NCBI GenBank assembly: GCA_003427395.1
Contig: BFEA01000096.1
Coordinates: forward strand, 2,024,609-2,061,482
Reading direction: 5' to 3'
DNA from: Chara braunii
Taxonomy: Eukaryota; Streptophyta; Charophyceae; Charales; Characeae
DNA length: 36,874 nucleotides
The notes under the pieces were generated by a model, which was given only the letters and a program-made list of their open reading frames with translations, had not been told where the DNA came from and made no database searches. The translations under genes and the position numbers were made by a program. This document shows, piece by piece, positions 10,003 through 18,770 of this stretch (within the stretch, counting starts at the first letter, position 1; the number at the start of each line of letters is the position of its first letter).

Positions 10003-10970
10003 AGCCACACCCCTCCTGCGGCGTTATTTCTTCCATGAAGTTCGACCAAGCTCCCATCGTTATTCCCAGACGTTCTGCCTAGCCTAATCGCGAAGCCCGT
10101 GGATTGGTTTTCGGTTCATCTGATTGATATTAAGGATTGTGGTTTTTACGATCATCTTGGTGAAATATGGAGTATGTTTTGGTTCGTTGGAAAATATATT
10201 CTCGCTTTGATGGGTATTCCTCCTTTCATTTGTGTTGGGTGAATCAGTTCTCATCTAATAGTTGGTTTTCTTGGGAATCATTTTGGATACTTCTGCATGG
10301 GAGCTTCTCGTTGTAATGGAATGTTTTTCTCATTTCCCCTCCTCCCACCCGGTTTGAAGACAGAAAGCGCGTTGTATTGGCCTCTTGTACGTATACCATA
10401 ACCCGATTGAATCCCCCCGGATTAACCTGATCCATGGAAGTGTGATGATTTCCTTGATTAGTGATCAAACCCCTCGTACCCATATCCCTACCTGAAGAAG
10501 GCCGATTGAACCTTGTGTTTCGTATCTTTGAACGCTGTATACTACTGAATACTCTCGACCCCGGTTTCGATATAAATCTTCCCGTCTTTCGCTGTCCCCC
10601 TTGCTTTCAATTGAACCTCGAGTATCCGAAGAACCCTCTACGTTAAGCCTGATTGAACATGAAAACGCCTCCCGTTTGATCGTACCCTGCCCGCGCTGAT
10701 TTTTTCTTTCCCATCGTAAACCAGAAATATGTAATGATTCCCTTTGATCCTCTCATTAATATTGTATTCTGGCACGGATATTTCCGGACTTTTATACTCT
10801 GATTGTTTCAAGGAAATAAAGTTCGTGTGGACACTGTAGCCATCCTGTCAATTCCGCATTGAGGTACATCGAGTTGGGTGGCTATAAAACGGTATTGTTG
10901 GGATATGACTGGACCCTGGCGTACCACCGTATAGGTGGAGTGCATGACGGACACGTCATGGGAATATACA

Positions 10971-10972
<2 letters not shown>
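10003..10972. other. Intergenic sequence, nothing recognised
   Basis: Only short frames with no domain. A second CCCCT (10010-10014) could compete with stem I of the hammerhead-like motif. The rest is AT-rich unique-looking DNA. Confidence 0.35.

Positions 10973-11014
<42 letters not shown>
10973..11014. repeat. (AC)n microsatellite
   Basis: About 21 AC dinucleotides, uninterrupted. Confidence 0.97.
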
Positions 11015-11016
<2 letters not shown>

Positions 11017-11480
11017 CCCACAAAAGAAAAAGGGAAAAAAAAGTAGGAGACGCTTTTGTTGAGTACCGCACAGTCTGCCAAGAACACCCTTCGGTGTAAT
11101 GAGAATTCCCTGACGGGTCTGAAAGCATTTTGCAAATTATTGTATGTATCAAAATACACTTTAGAAAATCCCAACAAAAGGCGTATACATGGTTGACAGA
11201 CTATTATTCCTCGTACTGAGAGTAAAATAGGATATTGTACATCGAATGATATATAAGACAATACGGGGTTTCGGGCCAACTGACGGGGGAAAAAAAGACC
11301 CATTCGTAAATAATCGCGCCTCTGTCAAAGTACGCGATGCACTTCCGGAGATTACACTGAGAAATTTCCTGGGCCATACCCACAATAGCAATTGAACGAC
11401 TGAATTTGCAATAGATGTCAGATTCAACCAAAGAAACACAGATGTGAACTTTCTTAGCCAATTACGGTTTTCACGCTGCT
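11015..11480. other. Intergenic sequence, nothing recognised
   Basis: Short frames on the - strand only, none with recognisable domains or a sensible start. Confidence 0.35.
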
Positions 11481-11486
11481 TTCTGT

Positions 11487-11645
11487 TTTATTTACTTATC
11501 TATTTTTTATTTATCTATTTCTATTTTTTATTTATCTATTTATTTATCTATTTATTTATCTATTTATTTGTCTATTTATTTATCTATTTATTTATCTATT
11601 TATTTATCTATTTATTTATCTATTTATTTATCTATTTATTTACTT
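11487..11645. repeat. TTTA/TTTATC-type tandem repeat
   Basis: Repeats of TATTTATC and TATTTATT alternate as a 12-base higher-order unit (TATTTATTTATC). Frames through it (Ile-Tyr-Leu repeats) are artefacts. Confidence 0.92.
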
Positions 11646-12239
11646 TGCCACCGTATATCCCTTCTTTTCCCCAGCGCGATCCATATCAAGGAGCCATATA
11701 TGTTTATGGCAATACAATATGAAGAGCATGTTTCGGAAGATTTTGGTTAATGCTTCTTCCTCTTCCTTCTTCTTTCTTCTTTGCTCTTCCTCTTCCTGTT
11801 TTTTTTTTCCTTCAGACTGGCTGATATCTATCGGGGAATGCTGACCCGGTATAGAGGAAGACTAAGGCCCAGGAAGGCCGACTACGCAGCGGGTAAGTCC
11901 CTACCACCGACCGGTGCACGTGCAGTAAGAGGATCTGACGCACGCAGGGTGCGCACGTGAGGGAGGCGGGAAGAAGGGGCGAGCGTGAGTGCACGCCGAG
12001 TTAGTTGCAAACGAGGCGAGCCGTGAACCAGCCAGTCAGTTACAGTCAGGTTCCTGTATATCTCAGGAGGACAAGGCCAGAAAGGTCCTCTTTGCTCAGG
12101 GTGGAATGCTTCAGTGGATGCGGGAGTGTGGTTGCCGCTTGACAAGTCCTGGTGGGCAGCCAGGCGAAACGTGTTTGAGCTCAAAGTCCGTGTAGGAGCT
12201 TCATCGCTTATCGTTGAAAGCATGGACGCATAGCGATTG
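11646..12239. other. Intergenic sequence, nothing recognised
   Basis: GC content rises from about 11870 to 12200. The longest frame there (11882-12223, - strand, 113 aa) begins without a convincing ATG context and has no domain I know. Confidence 0.35.
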
Positions 12240-12475
12240 GCCTCCCTATTTCAATTCATTTCAATTCATTTCAATTCTTCTTTTCAAGGGAGACGTCCTT
12301 AAGATATCATCATTGATTTTATTTTATTTTACGGGTGACGGCCCTGTAGATATCATCATTGCACGGACCGGCCCCAGGTGGGTAATTCAGAATTGTTCTA
12401 TTCTGTTCATCTGATTGCATCTGGATTTAAACAGTTCACGGGTGTACCAACTGAGCTAGGCCCGTTGGTTCTAGC
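12240..12475 (-). mobile_element. Possible SINE remnant with tRNA-like head
   Basis: On the - strand, GGGCCTAGCTCAGTTGGTA (12445-12463) matches a tRNA A-box region and resembles the head of the SINE at 16262. A B-box-like GTTTAAATCC follows only 16 bases later, so part of the head seems deleted. The body contains two copies of CAATGATGATATCT, and the element may end in three GAATTGAAAT units (+ strand 12249-12278). No target duplication was found. Confidence 0.4.
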
Positions 12476-13014
12476 CAGTTCTTCCAGAGAAGCTTAATTT
12501 TTCTTTCTTTCATCTTGTCTTTTCTTTGTCCCTTTCGATTTTATGACATGCCTTTTTCGATATTCACTTACTGGACATGAAAGCCATTAAATTCAAAAAT
12601 ACAACAGAAAATACAGGGGAGGGAAAAGGATATATCATTGTCCCCCGAGCTGTAAATGGCCCCAACAACAAAAAGCAAAATGGCAATAAAAAAAGCAACG
12701 CAAGAAAGAACTCCCGATCACTTCCAAGTGTTGGATTCCCGGGGAGAATACCTCCAGCAAAGAGGATTGGATTTACAGCCTGAATCTGGACGTGCTTGCC
12801 GAGAGGTGCAGAAAACTGCAATTGATCCTTTTTTCTGCATCGCTGATTTGATCACATCTAGATTCAGGCGCTTAATCATCCTCTTTTCTGGTGGGACCTC
12901 ATCCCAGTCGAAATATTGAGAGCGCAACAATGTCCACGAGAAGAAAAAGCAATATTCGAAAACCTTCTCGATGTTTGGAATGTAAGGATGTGGGGGGGGG
13001 GGCGGCGGCGGACG

Positions 13015-13015
<1 letters not shown>
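12476..13015. other. Intergenic sequence, nothing recognised
   Basis: Open frames on both strands are short and unremarkable. A G-run and GGC repeats (12990-13015) lead into the following GA repeat. Confidence 0.35.

Positions 13016-13085
<70 letters not shown>
13016..13085. repeat. (GA)n microsatellite
   Basis: About 35 GA dinucleotides. Confidence 0.97.
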
Positions 13086-13089
<4 letters not shown>

Positions 13090-13618
13090 TCTCAGAAAGA
13101 GGTAATTACCGCACGGCAGAGAAATCTTGTGACGGCAACATTTAAAATTCCACTAATTCGACAGAAAGGATCAGAGGAGGAGGAGCTTTCTCAAATCTCC
13201 ATTTTGCAATTTTGTCAGTTAAAATATCACCATTCTCCTTTTTTTCAACAGAGAGGACAAAGAACGATTCTCGTCATCTTCCTTCACTCAGGAAGTCACA
13301 ATTTTCCATTTCTCATCGTCAAGAAAAACATTTAGGTACAAAAAACAAGTAATAGAGTACAATTAACTAAGTAAAAGGCGGTGCTATGACAAACGAGGGG
13401 CACTACCGGATTTACCACGTTCCCGTTCTGCTGACAGGGAAAATAACGAACGCTACCGACGTACCGAGAAGCACAGGCATTCTGCCTCCCTCCAGTGCGG
13501 TTAAATAAGAACATCGGCCCATTCACAACCATATCGGGCTCCGTGAGGATTCACAGATCGACGGAATGTGGCAGCACACTACTTCTAGTACGCGCTGCAA
13601 AAAGATCGGAAACCATCT

Positions 13619-13620
<2 letters not shown>
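13086..13620. other. Intergenic sequence, nothing recognised
   Basis: No credible frame. The two GA repeats on either side give rise to the longer frames that cross into this stretch. Confidence 0.35.

Positions 13621-13621
<1 letters not shown>

Positions 13622-13675
<54 letters not shown>
13622..13675. repeat. (AG)n microsatellite
   Basis: About 27 AG dinucleotides. Confidence 0.97.
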
Positions 13676-13680
<5 letters not shown>

Positions 13681-14311
13681 GTGTTGAAGGAACGTGAGGA
13701 TGTCAGATTTAGCCAGGCCATTGTCAGCTCGATTTCGCTGCCACTTGGACTGAACGACCGCACAAAAATATACAAGAGTGCTAGTTGCGTCTACGACCAG
13801 AGCAGCTGCTACGCAACGTACAATGTCAAGAGGGGTCGAGAGAACCAAATGCTAGGTTGGCCGCCTGCCACAGCTAACGCGGGCGGCTACCAGTGCTAAC
13901 GCGGGCGCCTACCACTGACCACACTGCTGACGTGGCCGACTACCAACGCTGACGTTGCATGCTAGCTTTATTCCTTGAGATCACCCCCGTGTGCTGTCCT
14001 TCACGACTAAAACAGGCGGCAGCGAAACGGGCGCTGCTGCCTCCTGTCCTACCCTCCCTCCGGGCAACCACGAGCATTACCACTGCGCGCCAAATGGACC
14101 CTCGGTCACCACCCTACATGAGGAGATTCCTGAACTAAAGATCCTCGACGGCGACCGCAACCAACATCACCATAACACTGCGCGCCACCACTGCGCGCCG
14201 AATTGAGCGTTCCGCACCCTTCCTCTCGCTACGCCCCCGTCCCTTAAAACACCGACCAACCTGGTCGTCGTCGGCCTCGGGATGGTTGGTTGGTGGGCGG
14301 ATAAGGTGGGG
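13676..14311. other. Downstream flank of the DUF4360-family gene
   Basis: Contains two adjoining near-repeats, GCTAACGCGGGCGGCTACCA and GCTAACGCGGGCGCCTACCA (about 13874-13915). On the - strand an AATAAA (13967-13972) lies about 375 bases past the gene's stop and could serve as its poly(A) signal. No other gene seen. Confidence 0.4.
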
Positions 14312-14353
14312 TGTTCTTGCTTAATTAAGTACTGTTCTTGCTTAATTAAGTAC
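14312..14353. repeat. Perfect 21-bp tandem duplication across the stop codon
   Basis: TGTTCTTGCTTAATTAAGTAC occurs at 14312-14332 and again at 14333-14353 without a mismatch. The second copy contains the stop and the Thr-Ser codons before it; the first lies in the 3' UTR, so the protein end is unchanged. Confidence 0.95.
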
Positions 14354-14942
14354 TTGGGCACGTTGTCCACTGGAGGTTGAAGGCCAGCTGGAACCTGGTG
14401 TCCTGAGAATCGAGCGCCATTACCGCTTTCTTGCCCTCTACTCTCACCACAACCTTGATGTTCAGGTTGGGAGCGTTGTTGCACTCGCTCCACACGATCG
14501 TCAAGAAGTCGTCCGTGAACTCGAAGTTGCCCGTTTGCGGCCCCGGGACTTCGCGCGCCAGGCTGGCCGTACCTGTTTGTCCGGCGAAGTAGTAGTGCGA
14601 CTCGTAATGGCCCTTGGACTTCTTCGCGATGTTGGCGAACCCGCGCCCCGTCGCCTGGCCAATCGAGACACTCCAGCCGTCGGGGTACACCATATTAAAC
14701 GACATCTGGCAATGCTTCCTCTTGCCGGCAAGTCCCTCGTCAGTGGTGGCAACCATCCCGCCAAACATGAAGGTCACCACCTTGTTGTCGTTCGACAGAG
14801 CGTAGTTGGTGTTCTCCCCGTTGCAGCCAGACCCGGCATAGGTCACATAGCTGATAGTCACCTCCGGGGGCTGCGCAGATGCTTGGAGAGCGACGATCAG
14901 CAGCAGCACGGCTGCGACGAACGTCGAGCGCGCCATAGCCAT
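14346..14942 (-). CDS. Secreted DUF4360-family protein, 198 aa
   Basis: An intronless frame from ATG 14940-14942 (MAMARSTF; a second ATG two codons later is also possible) to TAA 14346-14348. Residues 1-24 form a signal peptide: a basic start, then AAVLLLIVAL, with likely cleavage near ASA-Q. The mature part matches the DUF4360 pattern as I know it: PPEVTI.YVTYAGSGC, then LAGKRKHCQMSFNM.YP.GWS, then a GHYESHYYFAGQTG stretch, FTDDFLTIVWSEC and a closing LQWTTC. Four cysteines (GSGC, KHCQ, SECN, TTCP) are placed as in the family and probably form two disulfides. The length is usual for a one-domain member. Function is not known for this family; an extracellular or cell-wall role is inference. 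It is the only host-type gene here, lies between repeats, has a clean leader without upstream ATG and a TATA box, and has no lesion, so it is probably expressed. Confidence 0.88.
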   Translation of the reverse strand: MAMARSTFVAAVLLLIVALQASAQPPEVTISYVTYAGSGCNGENTNYALSNDNKVVTFMFGGMVATTDEGLAGKRKHCQMSFNMVYPDGWSVSIGQATGRGFANIAKKSKGHYESHYYFAGQTGTASLAREVPGPQTGNFEFTDDFLTIVWSECNNAPNLNIKVVVRVEGKKAVMALDSQDTRFQLAFNLQWTTCPST

Positions 14943-15164
14943 CACCTTCGCCAGCTTCGTCAGTGAGCTTCGCCCTCGTCCTCCTCAGTTGATCTCGACG
15001 CGAACGGCTCTTCCTTCACCCCAAAATTCTCTACTCGCCCCTTACTCCTCTGATACCCTCCCTCACTGCTCGTTAGTCCGTATCTGCCTCAATCCTCGCC
15101 AACTGCGTGTTCAGAGAGTTCACGAGCACGATACCTTGCTGCCCAACGAGAGGGTTCGCTTCGG
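14943..15164 (-). promoter_or_regulatory. 5' leader of the DUF4360-family gene
   Basis: On the - strand this stretch has no ATG in any frame before the start codon, and is moderately GC- and purine-rich (AGGGAGGG, GGAGGACGAGGGCGAAG). The start context is GTGATGG, with G at -3 and +4. With the TATA box placed at 15165-15171, transcription would begin near 15135-15140, giving a leader of roughly 195 bases. Confidence 0.5.
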
Positions 15165-15171
15165 TTTTATA
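15165..15171 (-). promoter_or_regulatory. TATA box (TATAAAA) of the DUF4360-family gene
   Basis: TATAAAA on the - strand, preceded by GTG and followed by CCG, lies about 225 bases upstream of the ATG in otherwise GC-balanced sequence. It is the best core-promoter match between the gene and the MITE-like insertion at 15291. Confidence 0.6.
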
Positions 15172-15290
15172 CACAGCACTTCCACGGCATTAGCTGCCAG
15201 GTGTGCTGGTTGCATGCGTGACGCGACGTGTGGTCGACAGACTGGTCACACTGCGCCCATGTTCTTTGGAATGCGCTGAACAGCGGCTCA

Positions 15291-15693
15291 TATGGGGTCT
15301 CACTGTCCGCTGTACAAATTTCTGGACAGTTCACGGACAGCACTGAGAGAGTTCAAAATCTGGAAAACGCGGCATCGCTGCACTTACTGTCCGCTGTCCA
15401 CCTCTCAAATTCGTGAGTTCACTATGGACGCAGCGATAGAACTACAAGACAGGGCGTCCAAAGGATTTTGTCCGCCCGGACTCTAGGTGCACTCTCCAAA
15501 TTCGGGTCCTCACGGTGAGTCCCTTGAAGGACTTTCCACTGAACGAATTTGGCAGGCTTTCACGGACAGTAGATTTTCGACGGGGTTTCTAAAAACTGTC
15601 CAAGCCATTTTGCACATGTACAGTGGACAGTAAGTGGAGCGAAGTACGACTGTCCGTTTTTGTACAGTGGACAGTAGTGGAGCGAGACCCATA
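15291..15693. mobile_element. MITE-like element with imperfect terminal inverted repeats
   Basis: The left end TATGGGGTCTCACT..GTCCGCTGTACAAA (15291-15318) is matched in reverse at the right end (TTTGTACAGTGGACAG..GAGCGAGACCCATA, 15658-15693), with small indels. A second inner pair, CGCTGCACTTACTGTCCGCTGTCC (about 15376-15399) against GTGGACAGTAAGTGGAGCG (about 15622-15640), makes the repeat two-tiered. No coding capacity over 403 bases, so it would depend on a transposase elsewhere. CTCAT flanks both sides approximately, but the target duplication is not certain. It sits 120 bases upstream of the TATA box of the - strand gene. Confidence 0.65.
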
Positions 15694-15822
15694 CTCATCC
15701 TGTGACTTTATTGACTGAGAACTGGACGGGATTGCCATCAATTGCATCCACTTCTCCATGTAATTGGACTCGGATACATTTTTGAAAGCACAAGTGTGAG
15801 CATTCTGAAAAGTACAGGAGTA

Positions 15823-16119
15823 GATACAGAGAGGAGAGGCAGGGAGAGGATGAAGGCGGCTTAACTCCACACTTGGAATTTTCGGTAATCATCATGACGA
15901 GGAAAATTGAAAGCTGGCAGCCAGTCATGACGCTGTCGGGGTTCAGAGTCGAGACTTGCTCGAGGAGTGGTAGAGGCATAAAACTTGAATTGAGGAGCTT
16001 GTGGGGAAGTTGACGTGTCCTCTTTGTTTGACGGGAAGGGAACTTATGTTTACGTCATGACTGAAGTATCGCGCATTTGAATCCTTTTCACCAAAAAAAA
16101 AAAAAAAAAAAAAAAAAAG
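15823..16119 (+). mobile_element. Poly(A)-tailed insertion with 11-bp target duplication
   Basis: GTACAGGAGTA occurs at 15812-15822 and again at 16120-16130, directly after a run of 26 A (16093-16118). The 297 bases between behave as a retroposed sequence inserted by a LINE machinery. The body has no frame and no clear Pol III boxes, so it could be a processed transcript fragment or a 5'-truncated SINE/LINE. Confidence 0.6.
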
Positions 16120-16130
16120 GTACAGGAGTA

Positions 16131-16261
16131 TACCTTTCTCAAGTGTAGTATCTGTTCCGATCAGTTTAATATCTGATCCATTTAAAAAAATAAAATAAAA
16201 AAAATCTGATCCATAAAAAAAAAAAAAAAAGTACAGCTGTGAAAGAAAGAAAAAAAGATCC
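16131..16261. repeat. A-rich tracts with a duplicated TCTGATCCAT motif
   Basis: TCTGATCCAT followed by an A-rich run occurs twice (16171-16205 and 16205-16230). This looks like slippage in a poly(A) tail, perhaps the remnant of another retroposed copy. Confidence 0.5.
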
Positions 16262-16675
16262 AGCGGCCTAGCTCAGTTGGTAAGGCATGCAAGTGGCATT
16301 CAGGAGGTCTTGGGTTCAATCCTCATTGGCCTCATATACCTTCCTGGGCATGCTTGGCGCCCTCCACCCAGAGATAGCCCTTTGGTCCCCCCAATTGGTA
16401 TTAAAAAGCAGTCTCTGCTGATGTTCATATAGGGGGAGGGGTACTCAGGGAGGCACAGCGACTGGCCACTCAGATGATGCTCGGTCCCTCTGCTACCGAC
16501 TGTCCCCTGGCCGGTGCCCCCCAGTGGAGGATCCCTGAAGGCTATCAGGCCACCCTAAGGCTGAAAAGGCCACCGTTGTCAGATTAGACACAATATTGAA
16601 TTTACCTGGGCTGGTTAGTCCGATGATAATACCTCAAGGCCATCGCCCTTCTGAAAAAAAAAAAAAAAAAAAAAA
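16262..16675 (+). mobile_element. tRNA-derived SINE, about 414 bp
   Basis: The head is tRNA-like: A box TAGCTCAGTTGG (16269-16280) and B box GGTTCAATCC (16313-16322), spaced as in a real tRNA gene, with GGCC on both sides of the former acceptor stem. The acceptor does not pair over seven bases, so it is not a working tRNA. A 320-base unrelated body follows, ending in a 22-base poly(A) (16654-16675). SINEs of this type are transcribed by Pol III from the internal boxes and copied by a partner LINE. Before the head stands GAAAGAAAAAAAGATC and after the tail GAAAGGAAAAAAAGGAC, a possible imperfect target duplication. Confidence 0.75.
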
Positions 16676-16730
16676 GAAAGGAAAAAAAGGACAGATGTGA
16701 CCATGATCTGAGAGTCTGCCCACAGATGTA

Positions 16731-16950
16731 GGGCCTCGCCACGCCACTGTCGAAACGAGAGAAATACATCTTCCCTCAGATAGTGGCAAGATGCATCCGT
16801 CCGTTACTACGAATAGCAACGTGTGCACTTTACCAATTTCTGCTGAAGATGCACTCATCTCTTACTTCGAACAGCAAAGGATGCACCTTACCAATTTCTG
16901 CAGAAGATGCACTCATTCTCTTTGTCGTTCAGGGTCGTGTGGCGAGGCCC
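16731..16950. mobile_element. Small MITE-like element with GGGCCTCGCCAC ends
   Basis: GGGCCTCGCCAC (16731-16742) is repeated in reverse as GTGGCGAGGCCC (16939-16950). Inside are two direct copies of a ~60-base unit containing ACCAATTTCTGCNGAAGATGCACTCAT (about 16811-16865 and 16870-16925). No coding capacity. Confidence 0.45.
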
Positions 16951-17437
16951 ATAGATTCACACAAGCCTAGGAGAAAATCTCACAACACTCACGGACATTG
17001 AATATCTGGCCGTTTAGACGACCCTGAGGCTGAGCGAAGACTTCTTGGCAAAGCGAAACCTTCAGCACACATGAAGCCTCGGCGCTTATTCACACTCGCT
17101 CTTTCCTGAATGTATCTGACCGTTATTCAGCCCTCAGGTTATACTTGAAACGAGGAGGTCCCCAACTGCATGCAACACAAGGGCGTCTACGCTGAGTGAT
17201 TACAGGCCTGTTTCCACACCGCTTGAAGGCCCTTGAGGGTTTTTTCTTTTTTTAGCGAATTGATAAAGCCAACGCAATATCGAACCTCTGGCAGCCTTAG
17301 CCAGCTTCGCTTTTCAGAACTAAGTCCTATACTGGATCTCTGGGACCCAGACTGAAACTGCCACCCTGAACATTCTTCCCTATAGTAAAGGTGTGTGCTT
17401 GGCAAAAGAGAGACCGGTATCCTACTGAGGTACCTCC
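16951..17437. other. Intergenic sequence, left flank of the LINE
   Basis: No credible frame or RNA. It ends in CTGAGGTACCTCC just before the LINE tail, the place where the left target duplication of the LINE should be. A matching copy at the far end of the LINE was not found with confidence. Confidence 0.35.
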
Positions 17438-17859
17438 TTTTTTTTTTTTTTTTAAACCACAAGAACTTCAACTTTTTTTAAACCACAAGAACTTCAACTT
17501 TCAAAAGAATAGTAACTGAGGCCGGGGACCTCACAATTCAACCCGGAGTTATCCTGACAGCATTAGTCAGTTTAGCTTAGAGTCAATCAACCTAAACCAA
17601 AACCTCAGACTTCCAATAATCCTTATAAACACATGCTAAGTCTAACCATGTCAGAGTAGCTGTGCTACCCCACTCTCAGCAACCGCTGAACAGCCTCATT
17701 GGGCCAGAATCTACACTACTCTAACTATTCCCCCCAACTTCCTAGCCCAACTCTACTTACCTAACCTCCTTCCTCTAATTCACAGACCTATCCTTCACGG
17801 TCTGAACTCGGCCTTCCACGACCGAGAGGAACCAACGTTCCTTCTGCTAATACCTGGAC
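17438..17859 (-). mobile_element. LINE 3' UTR and poly(A) tail (segment cut off by element B)
   Basis: On the - strand this stretch ends in AAACCACAAG-type DNA duplicated as a 26-base unit (17454-17498) and then a 16-base poly(A), seen as T at 17438-17453. It has no frames, as expected of a 3' UTR. Removing element B with one copy of its target duplication joins this directly to 27654, 113 bases past the LINE ORF2 stop, giving a 3' UTR of about 530 bases. Assignment to the same LINE is inferred from that geometry. Confidence 0.65.
17855..17859. repeat. Target-site duplication TGGAC, left copy (element B)
   Basis: TGGAC directly precedes the 5' LTR and is repeated at 27654-27658 directly after the 3' LTR, the 5-bp duplication typical of Ty3/gypsy integrases. 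Confidence 0.93.
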
Positions 17860-18168
17860 TGTAGCGGACCTCGGGTTGGCCTGTGAGACCAGCCCCTTGG
17901 CCTGTTCTCATAGGCCTGTGTTGTATTCGGGGTAGGCCAGTCCAGGCCGGTACCTCTGTCGGTACCAGCCAGTCCAGTCCAGTCCCGTCAGTCCGCTGGG
18001 GTATACCCCAGCCATTGTCTGTTTCAATCTCATTCTTCACTTGCACATTTTGGAGTACGTGCGTTGGAGTCTTGCGTGGGGAGCTGCGCTGTGCACCTTG
18101 CTCCCTCCTTCTTCCTCCATCTCCATCTCTGTCACTAGCGGAGCACCACACCTGGTGGGTCCGCTACA
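17860..18168 (+). repeat. 5' LTR of element B
   Basis: 309 bases from TGTAGC to GCTACA, a perfect 6-bp terminal inverted repeat. Near-copy at 27344-27653. It contains the 18-bp palindrome GCTGGGGTATACCCCAGC (17995-18012) and short CCAGT repeats. A small LTR for a 9.8-kb element. Confidence 0.95.
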
Positions 18169-18169
18169 T

Positions 18170-18184
18170 TGGTATCGGAGCAGG
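18170..18184 (+). promoter_or_regulatory. Primer-binding site, initiator-Met tRNA type
   Basis: TGGTATCGGAGCAGG starts two bases after the LTR. It matches the plant iMet-complementary TGGTATCAGAGC with one change (G for A at base 8). Minus-strand DNA synthesis would start here. Confidence 0.88.
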
Positions 18185-18426
18185 AACGGTCCCCGCCCCC
18201 ACCCACCACACCGCACAGCAGGGAAATACGGCAAAACCCGACAATCGGGTTTTTGGCTGTTTTCCGGCCGTTTTCGGGCGAAAAAGTGGGAAAAACAACG
18301 AAGAAAGGTGCTGCAGCAGGAGAGCTCCACGTGGCAAAAAACAAAGCCATATGCCGCCACACGCACGCGCCCGCTGCCCCGCTGCCCTGCCCCGCCCCGC
18401 TCCCAAATTTTACATTATCAACATCC

Positions 18427-18520
18427 AGGATGTAACTACTGCCACTGGGGTTTGAACCCAGGCACCTGTCGAGCCATGCGCGTGTATAAGCAACCTTATA
18501 ACACACTCGCCACAATGTGT
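18427..18520 (-). other. tRNA-like fragment in the element B leader
   Basis: On the - strand, a T-arm CTGGGTTCAAACCCCAG with perfect stem (B box GGTTCAAACCC, 18436-18446) lies downstream of an A-box-like TGGCGAGTGTG. The acceptor halves do not pair well. It could be a captured SINE head or a decayed tRNA-derived insertion in the leader. Confidence 0.4.
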
Positions 18521-18577
18521 CCATGGTTATATAACATGGCACACTCGTGTTGAAGAGGTGCCGTGCTGGCTATTTAC

Positions 18578-18770
18578 CCCCCCCCCCCCCCCCCCCCCCN
18601 NNNNNNNNNNNNNNNNNNNNNNNNNNNNNNNNNNNNNNNNNNNNNNNNNNNNNNNNNNNNNNNNNNNNNNNNNNNNNNNNNNNNNNNNNNNNNNNNNNNN
18701 NNNNNNNNNNNNNNNNNNNNNNNNNNNNNNNNNNNNNNNNNNNNNNNNAAGTTGCTATTTAACCCCCCCC
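18578..18770. other. Assembly gap flanked by C runs
   Basis: 149 N (18600-18748) are preceded by CTATTTA plus a 22-base C run and followed by CTATTTAA plus a C run. The similar flanks suggest that a poly(C) broke the assembly and that the true gap length is unknown. Frames crossing it are meaningless. Confidence 0.9.

Noticed and set aside
11882-12223. 113-aa ORF on the - strand
   Set aside because: No domain, biased composition and no promoter or conserved start context; not enough to call a gene.
16262-16334. Functional tRNA gene
   Set aside because: A and B boxes fit, but the acceptor stem does not pair over seven bases and the sequence runs into a SINE body with a poly(A) tail.
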